Positions 46,749 to 59,715 are shown, counted from the first letter of the stretch. The stretch: DNA of 64,000 nucleotides from Dryas octopetala (GCA_963921425.1 OY992835.1:7440001-7504000), one strand, 5' to 3'. The notes: generated by a model not told the origin, from the sequence alone. A program made the numbers and translations.

Positions 46749-47340
46749 CACTACAACAAAAATGTCGATAGATATCAGTCGTGGACTGATATCTATTTGG
46801 GTAGCCGTCTGATATAGCGTCGTGATATCTAATGTTCACATTTAGATATCAGTTTTAAACTGATATGTAAACATTGTTTATATATCATTTTTCTTTTTCA
46901 ACCTGATGTCCTAAATACAAAATGGATATCCAATTTGATATTATTTCTGATATCTATAAAATCCGAGTATCAATAGTTCTGGTCAATAGATATCGTATTT
47001 GAGATAGAATATGATATAAAACCATAGTATAAATATCAGGTTTGAGGTAGAATATGATTTAAAATCATGGTATCAATATCAGATATATGGTAAAATCTGA
47101 TATATAATCTCGATATTAATATCAAATATGGAACATGCCCTGATATCTAAACATTATTTATATATCAGGTCTGAGAAAGAACCTAATATAAAAACAGTAT
47201 AACATTTCAGTTTTTAGACCAAAATTGATATTGTTTATTATTTCAAGTTTAAAAAAAGGATTTGGAATGTATGATATATATCAGTTTTTTTTCACCTAAA
47301 AGGGATATCAATGAATGGAACATACAATTGTGTCTATAAT
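46749..47340 (+). mobile_element. CACTA-like terminus with GATATC subterminal repeats (one end only)
   Basis: It begins CACTACAACAAAAATG and continues with many GATATCAG/CTGATATC motifs in both orientations over about 560 bp, as in subterminal regions of En/Spm (CACTA) transposons. No matching TTTTTGTTGTAGTG end and no transposase was found downstream, so this may be a fragment. Confidence 0.5.
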
Positions 47341-50300
47341 TTGAAATAGTCTGAAATTTGTACAAGTATAAAATCTTTCATTCCCATATATTTCATATTT
47401 CAAGTAACAATAACATTCAAAGTACCCAAAAATGAATTACAATACAATATCCAACAAGTAGTTCTATAGTTAAGGAAATACATAATTACTAAGGTATGAC
47501 TGATGGTACTAATTTGAGGATTCGAAGCAGACAACTTCATCTAGTTAGTGGAATAGAATCATTCACATCTTAAAGTTGTGTTGATTGAGACTAAATATAC
47601 ATAAGCTCTTCTCATGAACACTAGACTTGCAAAAGCATAATGCAATGGTCTTAAATATTATTGGCTAATATACTGAACAAATTGTCCAAGATTTAAAAAC
47701 AAAATCACAACAATACACACAAGGAAAGAATCTATACCCAATGTTGTACATACAAAATAAAAAAGTTGATAGTGATGAATATATATATATATATATATAA
47801 AGGTTTTGACCAAGGTAAAAATGTTGATTGGAAGCATAAGAAATGGAAATAAACTAAGCTTCACCTAATCAGTTAATTAAATTGATTAATATATAACATA
47901 TTATCTAAAGTACATGACACTCTAATCAAACATGTGTATTCTGGAGGAACAAATGAGGAAAACAAATTCATGGGATAAGTGGCTACAAAAATTAAAATAA
48001 GCATAAAATTCATCATAAAGTTAAAACAAAAAATTTAAATCACCTATGAGGTATGTGGAACAAATCGAAGGTTCTTAGGCTTTAGTGAAATATAAAAGAC
48101 ATGCAGGTCATGTACTACAGGCTAGCTGTAGTGTCATACCTGAGAGATGCAGCCACCAAATCCCATGCCCTCAAAGAATTGATGGAATATATATATAGCA
48201 CTACTACAAAATAACTCATCTACAAAATAGATATATAAAACAATAAATTGAAATTGTACATTCCCTATAATACAATAATTGTATTTATAATTTCATTGTG
48301 AAAATACACTTGAGCATTAGGAATTCTCAAGCTACTAACTATACAACAAAAATTATACTAGAATTGCAACAAATTCTAAAACCAAAGAGTTATACTTATT
48401 AATTAGAATAAAACCAAGTTGTATATCAAGTGCCAAGTAGGCCTTAAATAATAAGAAACTTGACAATTGACACTTAGAAACTTTACTTTTCCTTAGCATC
48501 TCCAAACAAAGCCCTTTGAGAGTCAAAAACTTCCTTATCACATCTATCTGCATAGACATAAACAAATACTAAGTTAAATGCTAAGTTAAATATTAAGTAT
48601 CACATTTATCACATTAGCTCAAAACAGTTTAAGGCTGACTGGTTATCACATTTATCTGCATAGTAGATTAAACAAATACTAAGTTAAATACAATCCTTAG
48701 TGTATCAAGCATCTAGAATAGCATCAATGTATGAACTTCAAGTTACAAGAAGTCACATAGTCAAAATTACAGAAAAATCTTTTGAGATTTAGTCACATAT
48801 ACCAATTTACAACACCAAAGATTCCACCACAAAGGGCTTAATGTCTCTCTAAGTCATTTCCAAAACTCATTAGATGTATAAGAACCCAAAAAAGATAAAA
48901 ATAAAAATTAAGGAAACTCTTACTGTAAGGTAATAAGTCTCAGTTGGCAAGGTATAAACTCTTTTTGGATGCACCCTCTGCTGCTTTTTGGGGTTTATTT
49001 CCTTCCCAAATTCTTACCAGAATATAAAGGAAAAAGAAAATAGTGTTATCTAAAACATGCAATTGGAGCCACCGATAATGAGTACAATGAAAAAGAAAAT
49101 AGAGTTCAAATGTGGAAAAAGTTGAAAGAATGGACAAGGTTTCAACATGGGTCATATTCAAATCCAAGGTTCTCAACTGCTCTTTATTTGGGAACTGAGC
49201 ATTTTGCCTTTATATCTCATTTTCATATCATATTAATTATAGCATTAGTACTACAAAGCCATTAGTGCTTCAAGATTACATCACATGCCATAATCCAGTA
49301 TTAGCTAGCTAGAACCACAATTAAGTAGAGGAATATCCAATGTACAAGCACTCACCAAATCTGAATTTAAAAAAAAAATTTATATCCGCAGCCACAAAAG
49401 AGAGGTGCATGATATTATTGTCACTTGTTTATTATGTTAATCCACAAGTATTATATTGTGGAGGAGGAATGATTGTAACAATAGGCAAAAGACCATTAGT
49501 ACTTAAAAGTCTGTCAATTCTATTCAATATAAAATAAGATTTTGTATGTTAATTCTCTCTCCACACTTCCACAATATCAATTCACGCAGCCTAATACCAC
49601 TACCCAGTACTGATGGCCTGATCTCCTTGACTTTTTCTTTCTTTTATTTTCTTTCTCCTTCTTCTTTCTTTCTTTGTTTTTTTTTCTTTCTCCTTTTTCT
49701 TTCTTGTTTTTTCTTCTTCCTTTCTCTTTCAGTCTTTCCTTCATGTTCCTCATCTTTTCCTTCCCTTTTCCTTCCCGTGGCAGAGACCCTTATTCCCTCT
49801 CATTTTTCTCTCCCAAGTACCAGCCCGCGCATAAATTTCTTCCTCCTTCTCCTTCTCCTCTCCCTCTCTTCCTCTTCTCCTCTCCGATTTCTTCCTCCTT
49901 ACTCCCCGATTTCTTCTCCCCTCTTGGGCCGCCGAGATCTAGCCGGGATCTCCCTATCTTGGGCCGCCGAGATCTGGCCAGAGTTGGCTAGGATCTCCCT
50001 CTCTTGCGAAGAGTGAAGACAGAGAAGGAATTGTTGGAGAAGACAAAGCGAAATTTCGGCAAAATGTTGACGAATATGTGCTAAAATTTCCATACCCCTG
50101 AAAAACGAAATTTTCACCGAAATTTCGCCGAAAATTTCGAAATTTAACTCCTTGGGTAATATTATTAGCATTTATTTACAATTTTTGTTCAACAACCTAT
50201 ATGAACAATACCATGGAGATTGATATGCAATGCTATCAATTGACATTTGACCCCAAGTGATAAGAATAAAAGGGATCACAATAAAGACCCCCAACGAGTG

Positions 50301-50617
50301 ATGAGAACAAATCAAATCACAATAAAAAATATACAAAATTGGACAAAAACCCAAATACAATCGTTGACTTTGGATTAAACCCACCGTTTTTTAATTATCA
50401 AATTAGACCCTATTTTACCTTGACAAGTTGGATTTCTATTTTTTATGTATTTTTTTATTTATTTTGAATGCCAATTTTTCCCTTATTGACAAACGACTAG
50501 TTTTAATGCTGTGTCAATCAATTCTTATATTAAATAATCTTTAATTATGATTTTCTTAATAATTACATTTCATTTTAAGTTGATTCCTTATATCATGTAA
50601 TTGGTAATTAATTTATA
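47341..50617. other. Intergenic, no gene seen
   Basis: AT-rich to 49540, then a pyrimidine-rich block (49610-49920) whose open frame is Ser/Phe-rich low complexity, and a small palindromic patch of CGAAATTTTC/GAAATTTCG at 50050-50145. A CACTACTACAAAAT sequence at 48199 resembles another CACTA end but stands alone. Confidence 0.45.
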
Positions 50618-50869
50618 AATCAGGTTCATGAGCCACACTATTTTACATATCATTTACACTCCTTCGGCAAGGCAACGACACAGTGCTAACACGATATTGC
50701 AGTCTTCATTTGCTGCAGCCAATTGGAGTCGACACGGTGCCGGCACGATGATTGAAAATCGACATTTGCTGAAATTGTGTGCGCCAACATCGTGCCGACA
50801 CCTTGTTGTCACCTTGCCGAAGGGGTGTAAAAATGGTATGTAAAATGGTGTGGCTCATAAACCTGACTC
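50618..50869. mobile_element. Mutator-like MITE, 252 bp
   Basis: The ends TCAGGTTCATGAGCCACAC and, on the opposite strand, TCAGGTTTATGAGCCACAC are followed by paired CCTTCGGCAAGG arms. A perfect 9-bp duplication TTAATTTAT flanks it (50609-50617 and 50870-50878). Non-coding. Confidence 0.85.
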
Positions 50870-51239
50870 TTAATTTATTATTATGAATATTGATTAACTA
50901 GTCTTTATCCTTAACATATGAGAAGGACTAGTGGTAGCTGCTCTAGTCTTTCTGACAACTCTGTATTTTTCTTGGTTGGATAACTATAAGTTATCAAGGT
51001 CTGATTAGCTAGGTTAGGGGCAAATCAGCTTGGACCAAGGCTAGTCATAACTAGACATTAGATATAGGCAATTACGCACAAGGCATATCCTCGACATGGC
51101 GCAGACTCTTAGGGACACTGTCTTTGGAAGGCAAAGTTTCATTCCATGCTCCTTCTGTTTGGCTTCATTTACTAGGTGAAGTCAAGCCTTATTCTTACCA
51201 TATTGCCTTATTCTTCTTATTTTTTCTTATATGTTTTTT

Positions 51240-51900
51240 GACCTGAACTAAAGGTATCTTCTTCTTCTTCTTTTCGATTCGAGTCAAAGGTTTCTTCTTC
51301 TTCTATCTTTTTCCGACCTAAATTAGAGGTATCTTCTTTCTCTTCCATCATTTTTCGTCCAAAATTAAAGGTGTCTCCTTATTATTCTTTTTTTTTTTTT
51401 AACCTGACATAGAGATATCTTTTTTAAAAAATTGTTTTTTCATAAATATGGTACATATTTTGATTTATATTTGTATACCTCACAAATAGGTTTGTTCTAC
51501 TTCTATATTATATACCTTTTACCTTAACTAGATGTATATTATTTTTCTTCTTCTTCATATCTTTTTTTTTTTTTTTAACCTCAATAAGAGGTTTCTTCTT
51601 TTCAACCTCAACCTCAACCTCTAAGTTAGCTAGCCGGTATTTTCTTATTCTTATTTGTGTTTTATATTTTTCTTTACCAAAGTGAGAGGTACCATCTTTT
51701 TTTTTTTTTTTTTGAACTATGATAGAAGTATATATTGGAAATTTTGGCACATATTATGATTTATGTTTATATATCTCGCAAATAAGTTTGTATTTGTGTT
51801 GCCACTGTTACCTTTCTATTTTATTCTCTTTTTTTTTTTTTTTTTACCCAAAGTGAAGGTTGAGTGTTTCAATTTTTCCTCTATATAGAAGGTAAGTTAT
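51240..51900. repeat. Degenerate pyrimidine-rich repeats
   Basis: Units of about 40-50 bp have the form (A)CCTnAAnTnAGAGGTATCTT followed by CTTCTT or long T runs, and a longer direct repeat (GGCACATATTATGATTTATG versus GGTACATATTTTGATTTATA) lies among them. No gene. 50879-51239 and 51901-52424 also contain nothing I can support. Confidence 0.6.
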
Positions 51901-52424
51901 ATAAATATTAGGTGTTTAACATGTTAATGATATTAATTAGGTTTTTATATGTTGACCTTCATATTTGTTTTTTTTTAATTCGATGCAGGTGTCATCAAAC
52001 TTTTGGAAATAAAAACATTGAAATTCAAAATTATGAGTAATAATGCCTAAAATTATGGATTTCTAATTTATTTCCATTATTTATATCAAGACGCAAAATG
52101 AACATACAAAAATAAAAAATAGGTTAAAATCCAAAGATAAAAATCCTTGGGTTAAATCCAATATTTCATTGCCAAAATGGACTTTTATCTAAAAATCTCT
52201 AAAAAATATAAGAACTTGGATGATTGTGCGGCTAGCTTGTGATCACATAGGTGGTAAAGATTTTTTCAATTGACATAGCTTTCATGCTGAAAGTAGCAAT
52301 GCTAGTGATTAACCAAGGCCAAATGACCTCATTGTTGATGCTATGGGTCTTGAAGTAGTCAACATGGTGCATCTGGTGCTACTTTATTCTTTTGTCTAAC
52401 GTACTTCTATGTTATATACGTTTC

Positions 52425-52749
52425 TGTTGAATAGAGTCATAAATATTGATTAGATACATGTATGTATTTATGAGAATATTGTAACAGCTCAAACCTGTAT
52501 AATTATGAGTAATTAGGAGTAATTAAGTGTGTTTATGGGAATGTTATAACAGCTGTATAATTAGGAGTAATTAGGTGTATTTATAGGAATATTATAACAG
52601 CTGTATAATTAGGAGTAATTAAGAATAATTAGGTGTAATTATGATTCCTTACGAAACCTACTTGTAATCACATTATATAAAGCCCCATAGAGGAAGAATA
52701 ATAGATGAAGAAAAAAAAGAATTACCAAAAACACCTATACTGTTTATCA
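52425..52749 (+). repeat. 5' LTR of the copia element
   Basis: TG...CA ends, with TATATAA at about 52674-52680 as a promoter candidate. It contains internal repeats of TATAATTAGGAGTAATTAGG. Confidence 0.95.
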
Positions 52750-52761
52750 TGGTATCAGAGC
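52750..52761 (+). other. Primer-binding site, initiator tRNA-Met type
   Basis: TGGTATCAGAGC follows the LTR directly. It is the standard plant copia PBS complementary to initiator tRNA-Met. Confidence 0.95.
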
Positions 52762-52819
52762 ACAATCTCTGAACCTGTGGATTGTGATAAGCTTTACCAT
52801 ACCATACCTCTAATTTGTT

Positions 52820-53643
52820 ATGGCCAACGAAGAAATACCCAAAAATGATGCTTCAAACTCCAGCAATTCTGGAGGGTCCTCTACTTATGCCCGTGATTCA
52901 TCTGCTCCAATCACCCCAATGAAGTTGAATGAATCCAATTATCTATCATGGTCCCGAAATGCCAGAATTTCCATTGTTGGCCGACGTATGGGTGGCTTCA
53001 TCAATAATACCAAACCTGCTCCTGCCATCTCAAACCCCGAGTACAACCCCTGGGATGAAGATAACTGCCAAGTCCTATCATGGTTGCTCAACTCCATGAC
53101 AGACTCGGTCCGCCCTCTCTTTGAGAACCTGGAAACTGCTCAAGGTGTGTGGGACTCTGCCAAAGAGACCTACACAGTCACTCAAATAGCTCAAGACTCT
53201 TTCAACTCCGTCGTCAAGCCGTGACCACTATGCAGGGAAGTGATTCTGTTCCCAAATTCTATGAAAAAATGACTTTGCTTTGGCATGAAATTGATCTGTT
53301 GAATCCTAATAAACATACATCTGCTATTGACATTGCCCTTCGCAAGACAGAAATTGACCGCGACCGTGTATTTGATTTTTTGGGAGGCCTGGAACCTCAA
53401 TATGATAATGTTCACAGCCGTGTCCTGGCAACAAATCCTATTCCTGATATTAAGATAGCCTATGCTCAGGTTATGGAAGAAGTAACTCGTCAGGATTTCA
53501 TGCTTGGTGGTGCGAGTGCCATGGCAATTAAGACTCATAAACCGCCCCATCGTACCGGCACCCGTCCTGTATCCTCGCTGCCCCACCGAACAGGCCCAAC
53601 AAATCCCCGCAAAGACACATTGTGGTGGCAACCATTTGTCTGA
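52820..53643 (+). pseudogene. Copia gag
   Basis: The start MANEEIPKNDASN is followed by the retrotransposon gag N-terminal motif MKLNESNYLSWSRNARI. The frame shifts near 53215 and continues with KFYEKMTLLWHEIDLLN and DFLGGLEPQYDNV. A degenerate zinc knuckle (HCGGNHLSEKC) follows in a third frame near 53610-53650. Confidence 0.88.
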
Positions 53644-55660
53644 AAAGTGCTTCCGTGAACATGGATACCCAGAATGGTGGGATGACTACAAGGCCCACAA
53701 TCATGTCCCAAAATCGTCATCCTCCACTCCCAAGGCCTCCTTAGCAGTTACTCCAAGAGATGACTTCATCCCACCTGAGTCAGGTACCTCTAAAATTGCT
53801 TTGAGTACTCAAACTAATACTTGTGATAGATATGGATGGATTATTGACACAGGTGCATCTGACCATATGACATGTAAAACCCCATACCCGTGCTCCATAT
53901 ATTACAAGTGCCAATGGCATAACTTCTCCAGTTATCGGAGAAGGTACATTTCAATATCCCATGATTTGCCCCTGTCTAGTGTATTGCATGTTCCTTCTCT
54001 CAATGGTAGCCTCCTATCTTTCAGAAAGTTTTTAGACCAGTTTCATTGTTTTGGTACTTTTTATCCTACTCATTGTTACTTTCAGGATCTCACAACCCGA
54101 GAGAAGATTGGGCATGGTAAACGGAGAGGAGGGTTGTACTACTGGACGTCACCACTTGATAAAGCTGGTAGTCATGGTTGTCAAGTCCAAAGTGGTGGTT
54201 CAAGTCAGGAGCAAGAAATTTGGTTATGGCATCGTCGTTTGGGACATGTCTTTTTCAGTTATTTGAAGAAATTGTTTCCTTCATTATTTACGGATTTATC
54301 AAACAATGATTTCTTTTGTGAAACTTGTGTGATGGCCAAAAGCCATCGTATCTCTTATCCGCTGCGTTATAATAAAGTTGCTCTCCCATTTGAGTTAATT
54401 CATTCTGACGTATGGGGTCCTACTAAGGTTGCTTCTCATGGTAATATATGGTACATAACTTTTATTGATGATTATACCCGAATGACTTGGGTATACCTCC
54501 TGAAGCACAAAAGTGATGTCAATAAAGCCTTCAGGGATTTCCATGCCATGGTCTTCACTCAATTCTAGATCAAGATTAAAACATTGCGCTCTGATAATGG
54601 CACCGAGTTTGTCAACAATAGCATGTCTCAATTTTTTCAGGAACAAGGCATGATACATCAGACCTCATGCCCATATACCCCACAACAAAATGGGGTTGCT
54701 GAACGGAAGGATCGCCAACTCCTTGAAATGGCACGGGCTCTTATGCTTGACAAGAATGTTCCACACTATTTGTGGGGCGATGCCGTGCTAGCTGCAACTT
54801 ATTTGATCAATCAGATTCCTAACCGATCCCTCAAATTTGAAACACCACTTCAAGTTTTTTCTCAACATATCAATGTGTCGTCTGTATCCAAACTACCACC
54901 AAAAGTGTTTGGATGTGTTGCCTACACTCATATTGATCTTATTCACAGGAGTAAATTGGATGCCTGCGCTACAAAGTGTGTGTTTGTGGGATACTCACTT
55001 ACTCAAAAAGGCTACAAGTGTTTTCACCCACCTACCCAGAAGATCATCATGACTCTTGATGTTCAGTTCCGGGAGGATGATGCATATTTCCATTCACACT
55101 CTCCCGATTCTCCACTTCAGGGGGAAAGGGGGAGTAAAGTGCCGAATCGCAAAGTGGTTGAAAACTTAGACCAAGTGGTTGATTTTGTGGAAGATTCGCA
55201 CTTTGCACCATCCGAGCGCCCTTTTGCCAGTATCGAATCTACACCCAATACATCCAAACCCAACACATCCCATATAGTTGATGAAGACACTACTGAAGCG
55301 CCATCTCATGTCGTCATTGATGAAGAAACTAACCCCTCTGCCCTGCCAATGCACCAATCGACACTCGAGAACGAGGTACTACTTAACTCTGATAATGAAC
55401 ATGTTGATTATGACCTAAATGATTATGTTGAGAATGTTGAGAATGATTATGTTGAGAATGTTGAGAATGATGAATCTGTGTCTAAATACCAATTACCACC
55501 TCGAACTACTCGAGGCAAACCAAAAACCCAATACTCACCTGACATACATGCAAAATCAAAATATCCCATTAGTAACCTTGTGTCTACCCATAGATTGTCT
55601 GAGTCTCATGATGCATTTGTTCGTCATCTATCCTCTATATCTATTCCAAGTAAAGTGTAG
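53504..55660 (+). pseudogene. Copia protease and integrase
   Basis: The protease active site is IIDTGASDHMT. The integrase has the GAG-pre-integrase motif WLWHRRLGHVFF with CETCVMAK, then D in IHSDVWGPTK, a TAG at 54566-54568, D in LRSDNGTEF and E in NGVAERKDRQLLE. The linker before RT is acidic and contains a short repeat (NDYVENVE twice). A second TAG at 55658-55660 ends the segment. Confidence 0.9.
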
Positions 55661-57181
55661 GATGCTCTTGCAGATGAAAAGTGGACCGAAGCCATGAACA
55701 AAGAGATGACTGCCCTAAAACAGAATGAAACTTGGGATATTGTGGCACTACCCAAGGGGAAGAAACCTGTTGGTTGCAAATGGATCTTCACCATTAAATA
55801 CAAGTCAGACGGTTCTATTGAAAGGTACAAGGAACGACTTTTTGGCTAAGGGGTACACCCAGACATATGGCATTGATTATCAAGAAACTTTCGCCCCAGT
55901 CGCGAAGTTGAATACAGTTAGGGTACTACTATCACTTGCAGCAAACTATGATTGGCCTCTATTGCAATTTGATGTTAAGAATGCCTTCCTTCATAGTGAA
56001 CTTAAGGAGGAAGTATATATGGATTTCCCCCCTGGCATGATGACTATTTCAAACCAAGGGAAGGTATGTAAACTGAAGAAGTCTTTGTATGGGTTGAAAC
56101 AGTCACCCCGAGCCTGGTTCGGGAGATTCACACTTGCCATGAAGAAATTTGGGTACAAACAGAGCAATTCTGATCATACTCTGTTCATCAAGAACAAGAG
56201 AGGAAAAATTACGGTCTTGATCATTTACGTCGATGATATGGTAGTAACCGGAGATGATAGTGAAGAAATTTGTCAACTAAAGAAATACCTATCTTCTGAG
56301 TTCGAGATGAAAGACTTGGGTGATCTGAAATATTTCCTTGGAATTGAGGTTGCCAGATCCAAACATGGCATTTCTTTATCTCAAAGGAAATATACTTTAG
56401 ACCTACTTGCTGAGGTTGGCATGTTGGACTGCAAGACATGTGATACACCCATAGAGATGAACCACAAGTTGGGTATCTTTCCTGAACAAGTCCCAACAGA
56501 CAAGGAGAAATACCAACAGTTGGTGGGAAAATTAATATACCTATCACACACGAGACCAGACATTGTGTATGCAGTTGGAGTGGTTAGCCAGTTCACTCAT
56601 AATCCCAGCAATGTTCATATGGATGCAGTTACCCGAATTCTGAGATACTTGAAGACGTCTCCAGGTATTGGTGTTATGTTTTGTAAGAATAATTCTGATG
56701 AGGTTATGGGGTATACAGATGCAGATTGGGCCGGATCAATTACTGATCGGCGATCCACGTCAGGATACTTTACATTTGTAGGGGTAATCTTGTTACGAGG
56801 CGTAGCAAGAAACAAAAAGTCGTGGCCCGATCTAGTGCAGAATCGGAATACAGGGGTATGGCACATGGAATTCAGGAACTATTGTGGCTGCGTAGTCTCT
56901 TGCGTGACCTGGGTCGTAAACCCAGGAAAGCTATGAAACTCTTTTGTGACAATAAAGCCGCTATAGACATTGCGCATAACCCGGTACAGCATGACCGTAC
57001 CAAACATGTTGAGATAGACCGACACTTCATCAAGGAGAAGTTGGAGAATGGTATCATTGAACTTCCTTTTGTGAAGACCGAAGATCAGCTTGCAGATGTT
57101 CTTACCAAAGCCGTCTCCAGCAGAATTTTCTATGACTCTATTGACAAGTTGGGCATGCGAGACATCTATGCACCAACTTGA
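55661..57181 (+). pseudogene. Copia reverse transcriptase and RNase H
   Basis: RT begins near 55661 (EKWTEAMNKEM, PVGCKWIF). A frame change near 55840 follows. It continues DYQETFAPVAKLNTVR, FDVKNAFLH, SLYGLKQSPRAWF and the active site YVDDMVV. RNase H: GYTDADWAGS, a frame change near 56800, then SSAESEYRGM, LFCDNKAAI and KTEDQLADVLTK. The end is the TGA just before the polypurine tract AGGAGGAG (57181-57188). Confidence 0.92.
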
Positions 57182-57188
57182 GGAGGAG

Positions 57189-57513
57189 TGTTGAATAGAG
57201 TCATAAATATTGATTAGATACATGTATGTATTTATGAGAATGTTGTAACAGCTCAAACCTGTATAATTATGAGTAATTAGGAGTAATTAGGTGTGTTTAT
57301 GGGAATGTTATAACAGCTATATAATTAGGAGTAATTAGGTGTATTTATAGAAATATTATAACAGCTGTATAATTAGGAGTAATTAAGAGTGATTAGGTGT
57401 AATTATGATTCCTTACGAAACCTACTTGTAATCACATTATATAAAGCCCCATAGAGGAAGAATAATAGATGAAGAAAAAAAAGAATTACCAAAAACACCT
57501 ATACTGTTTATCA
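57189..57513 (+). repeat. 3' LTR of the copia element
   Basis: Same length as the 5' LTR with about six substitutions. Confidence 0.95.
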
Positions 57514-57694
57514 GTTTCTTAAGCAAACTACAAGTGAGGCCTCAAGGAATTGACATATGGCATTTTTATTTCTAGCACCAACAATTAGTCATTCGATTAA
57601 CAATTAATTATGTTCATGATGAAAGAAGATTGCCATAAAATGTACCTAATATCATTTTGCTAATAATTTATTGATGTATTTGGTTTTTATTTTT

Positions 57695-58690
57695 GGGAGG
57701 CGATTTTCGCACTCCACTTTTCTGTATTTGCACTCCTTATAATTTTTTAATTATTTTTCACATCATTTTATCTTTGTGTTTCCAAATCTACTATTTCTAA
57801 ACATTTTTTCTCTACATCGATGTATATATTTGTTTTGAGGGCTTCCCGTTTCTTTACATATTAAATTTATGATTCCTCATCTTCTTCATCTCTCTTTACT
57901 CAAAAATTGTTTGTTCCGCTCATATTCTTCTCCTACTTTCTATCTCTGCTCTCAAAACAATAGACCAAGATAATTTATTCCCTTCAAATTTATGGTCTCT
58001 GCAACCAAATAAATGAGAAAATAAAAGGAGTTGTTGGGAAAGGAGAAACAATACCGACACTTGCTTTGACTTTTTCAACCCAAACCAGCTAATAGATTGA
58101 ATTACTTCCATATCAAATTATTTCTATTTTACATTTAATGAAACAAAAAAAAAATGAAATATTTTCAACCAAAAAAAAGAAGAGAATCAACATCCTAATC
58201 GAAGGATGAGTAATTATATTGCTTATAACTCTTTATCAAATGACATTACTCATGATAGACATCTGATCAATAAAAGGTTTCACCAACATGTAAATGCAAT
58301 TGAAAAGTCTTCACCAACTTTGCAGTAGCTTTGTAACTGATGCTATTTGGGAAGGAATTCATTCGAATACTCAATTGTTTGGAAAATAGCCAAGGAAACT
58401 CACACTGCTAGTTTCGATGGTGGGGTGGTGGCATGGTCTTAATATAATAGATCTGGTAGCAAAACCAAAAAATGTGTTGATTTATTACCAATATGGACAC
58501 TTAAGGAGAGAGAGTTGATATATACAGAGTGTCTGCAAGCTCAAGGAAAAAAGCTTGGGTTGGTTTGACGAAGAGAGAATGCAACAAAAAGGGTAGACTT
58601 AGCAATACATGTAATAAAACATATAAATAATAATTAAAAAGATAAAAAAGAGTACAAATGGAGAAGAGTGGAGTACGAAAATCGCCTCCC
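57695..58690. mobile_element. hAT-like non-autonomous element, 996 bp
   Basis: The TIRs of about 45 bp start GGGAGGCGATTTTCG on both ends (right end on the opposite strand) and continue ACTCCACT. An 8-bp duplication TTATTTTT flanks it (57687-57694 and 58691-58698). 8 bp suggests hAT, but in T-rich DNA a 9-bp duplication with one mismatch is also possible. No transposase is present. Confidence 0.75.
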
Positions 58691-59025
58691 TTATTTTTTT
58701 CTAAATATCAATCAATATATATACTAATTTTAATAAATTTAGCTTATTCTTTGATCATCTTCTTCCTTTCTCACTAAAATTTAGAACATAATAATGTTGA
58801 ATGGACTGAATTAAATTGTAGCAATACGCATTTTAGAACTGTAAAAGAAAATGTAATAAAAAGAAAGCTAATTCGAACACAATCAATTGATCATCTGCAA
58901 ATTTTTATTTAAATATGATTTGGGGATTGACAACTCAATTGACTAGAACGTACTTTGAAAATAAATAAAATTGAGGTTTGTCCCAACGTACTGTAGCCAT
59001 TTATGGCATGCACTCTCATCAAACT

Positions 59026-59646
59026 CTACGTGCAGTAACAAAAGTTGTCTGTAGATGGTGGCCTCACTTGACAATATCCACTAGTATAGCCATGACTTCG
59101 GCAAATGCTAGCACAGTCTGGTGACGCCTTTGAGCATAGCCCTGCTATTTCTTCCATTGGAGCGATTTTTGCAGCTGCATTGCCTGAAAATCCAATACAA
59201 AATAAATTAATAAATAGATTTTCCTTCCCTGCTTTTACGTCATTCTGCCTATAAGTGTATATATATAGACAAGTGCAGATACATTTTCATCAATAAAACT
59301 ATTTTTATCCTAATTATTGACTATATTACAGATCACATGACATGCATATTTAAAAAAAATTATACAATAAAACCTTATATATCTTACAACTCCTATTTTT
59401 AATATTTGGATGTGTCGAGTTCATTTTTCCCCTTTTATGAAATAAAAGGATAACCACCACTAAATGTACGTGGTTCATTTTTCCCCTATAGACGGGTGAA
59501 TGCGTGATAGTAAATATGATACATGTAGCATATAACATAGTAAGTATTTGAAAAAAGATTTCACCTGAACTAAGAACAAGTAAAGCAATGCATAAGAGCC
59601 CCAGGAAAAAACATTTGGTGAGAGGAGCAAAGTTGGTGGAAGCCAT
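59026..59646 (-). CDS. Defensin-like cysteine-rich secreted peptide
   Basis: Exon 1 is 59565-59646 and exon 2 is 59026-59183 (GT-AG, phase 1), giving 79 residues. Exon 1 is a signal peptide (MASTNFAPLTKC, then a leucine-rich core ending LVLSS). The mature part has six cysteines spaced C-X6-C-X3-C-X9-C-X10-C-X-C, the CxxxC and CxC arrangement of the cysteine-stabilised alpha-beta fold. One intron right after the signal peptide is the standard structure of plant defensin-like genes. Such peptides are secreted and act in antifungal defence or in cell-cell signalling, including reproduction. Six cysteines rather than eight, and no close family I can name, leave the role open. An upstream in-frame ATG at 59715 would add 23 residues before the signal peptide and is not preferred. 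A chitinase lies about 2.2 kb away. Confidence 0.82.
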
Positions 59647-59715
59647 AATGCCAAGGTTGATGTGGTTATTGCTCTTCTTTTTTGCTAGGATTTGTAAAAT
59701 GAATGGTTGAGTCAT

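Larger units (their letters stand above)
52425..57513 (+). mobile_element. Ty1/copia LTR retrotransposon, full length but broken
   Basis: LTRs of 325 bp (52425-52749 and 57189-57513) start TGTTGAATAG, end TTTATCA and are flanked by a perfect GTTTC duplication (52420-52424 and 57514-57518). They differ at about six positions by eye (about 2%), so it is older than the Tat-like element. The domain order gag, protease, integrase, RT, RNase H identifies Ty1/copia. At least six breaks (frame changes near 53215, 53600, 55840 and 56800; stops at 54566 and 55658) make it inactive. Confidence 0.95.

Noticed and set aside
48120-48215. Partner end for the CACTA terminus (TGTAGTG at 48130 or CACTACTACAAAAT at 48199)
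   Set aside because: Only seven bases match in the first, the orientation is wrong in the second, and neither has a matching 3-bp duplication.
49546-50016. Ser/Phe/Leu-rich 156-codon frame, possible membrane protein
   Set aside because: It is a pyrimidine-rich tract in which two frames are both open and similar in character; no real coding signal.
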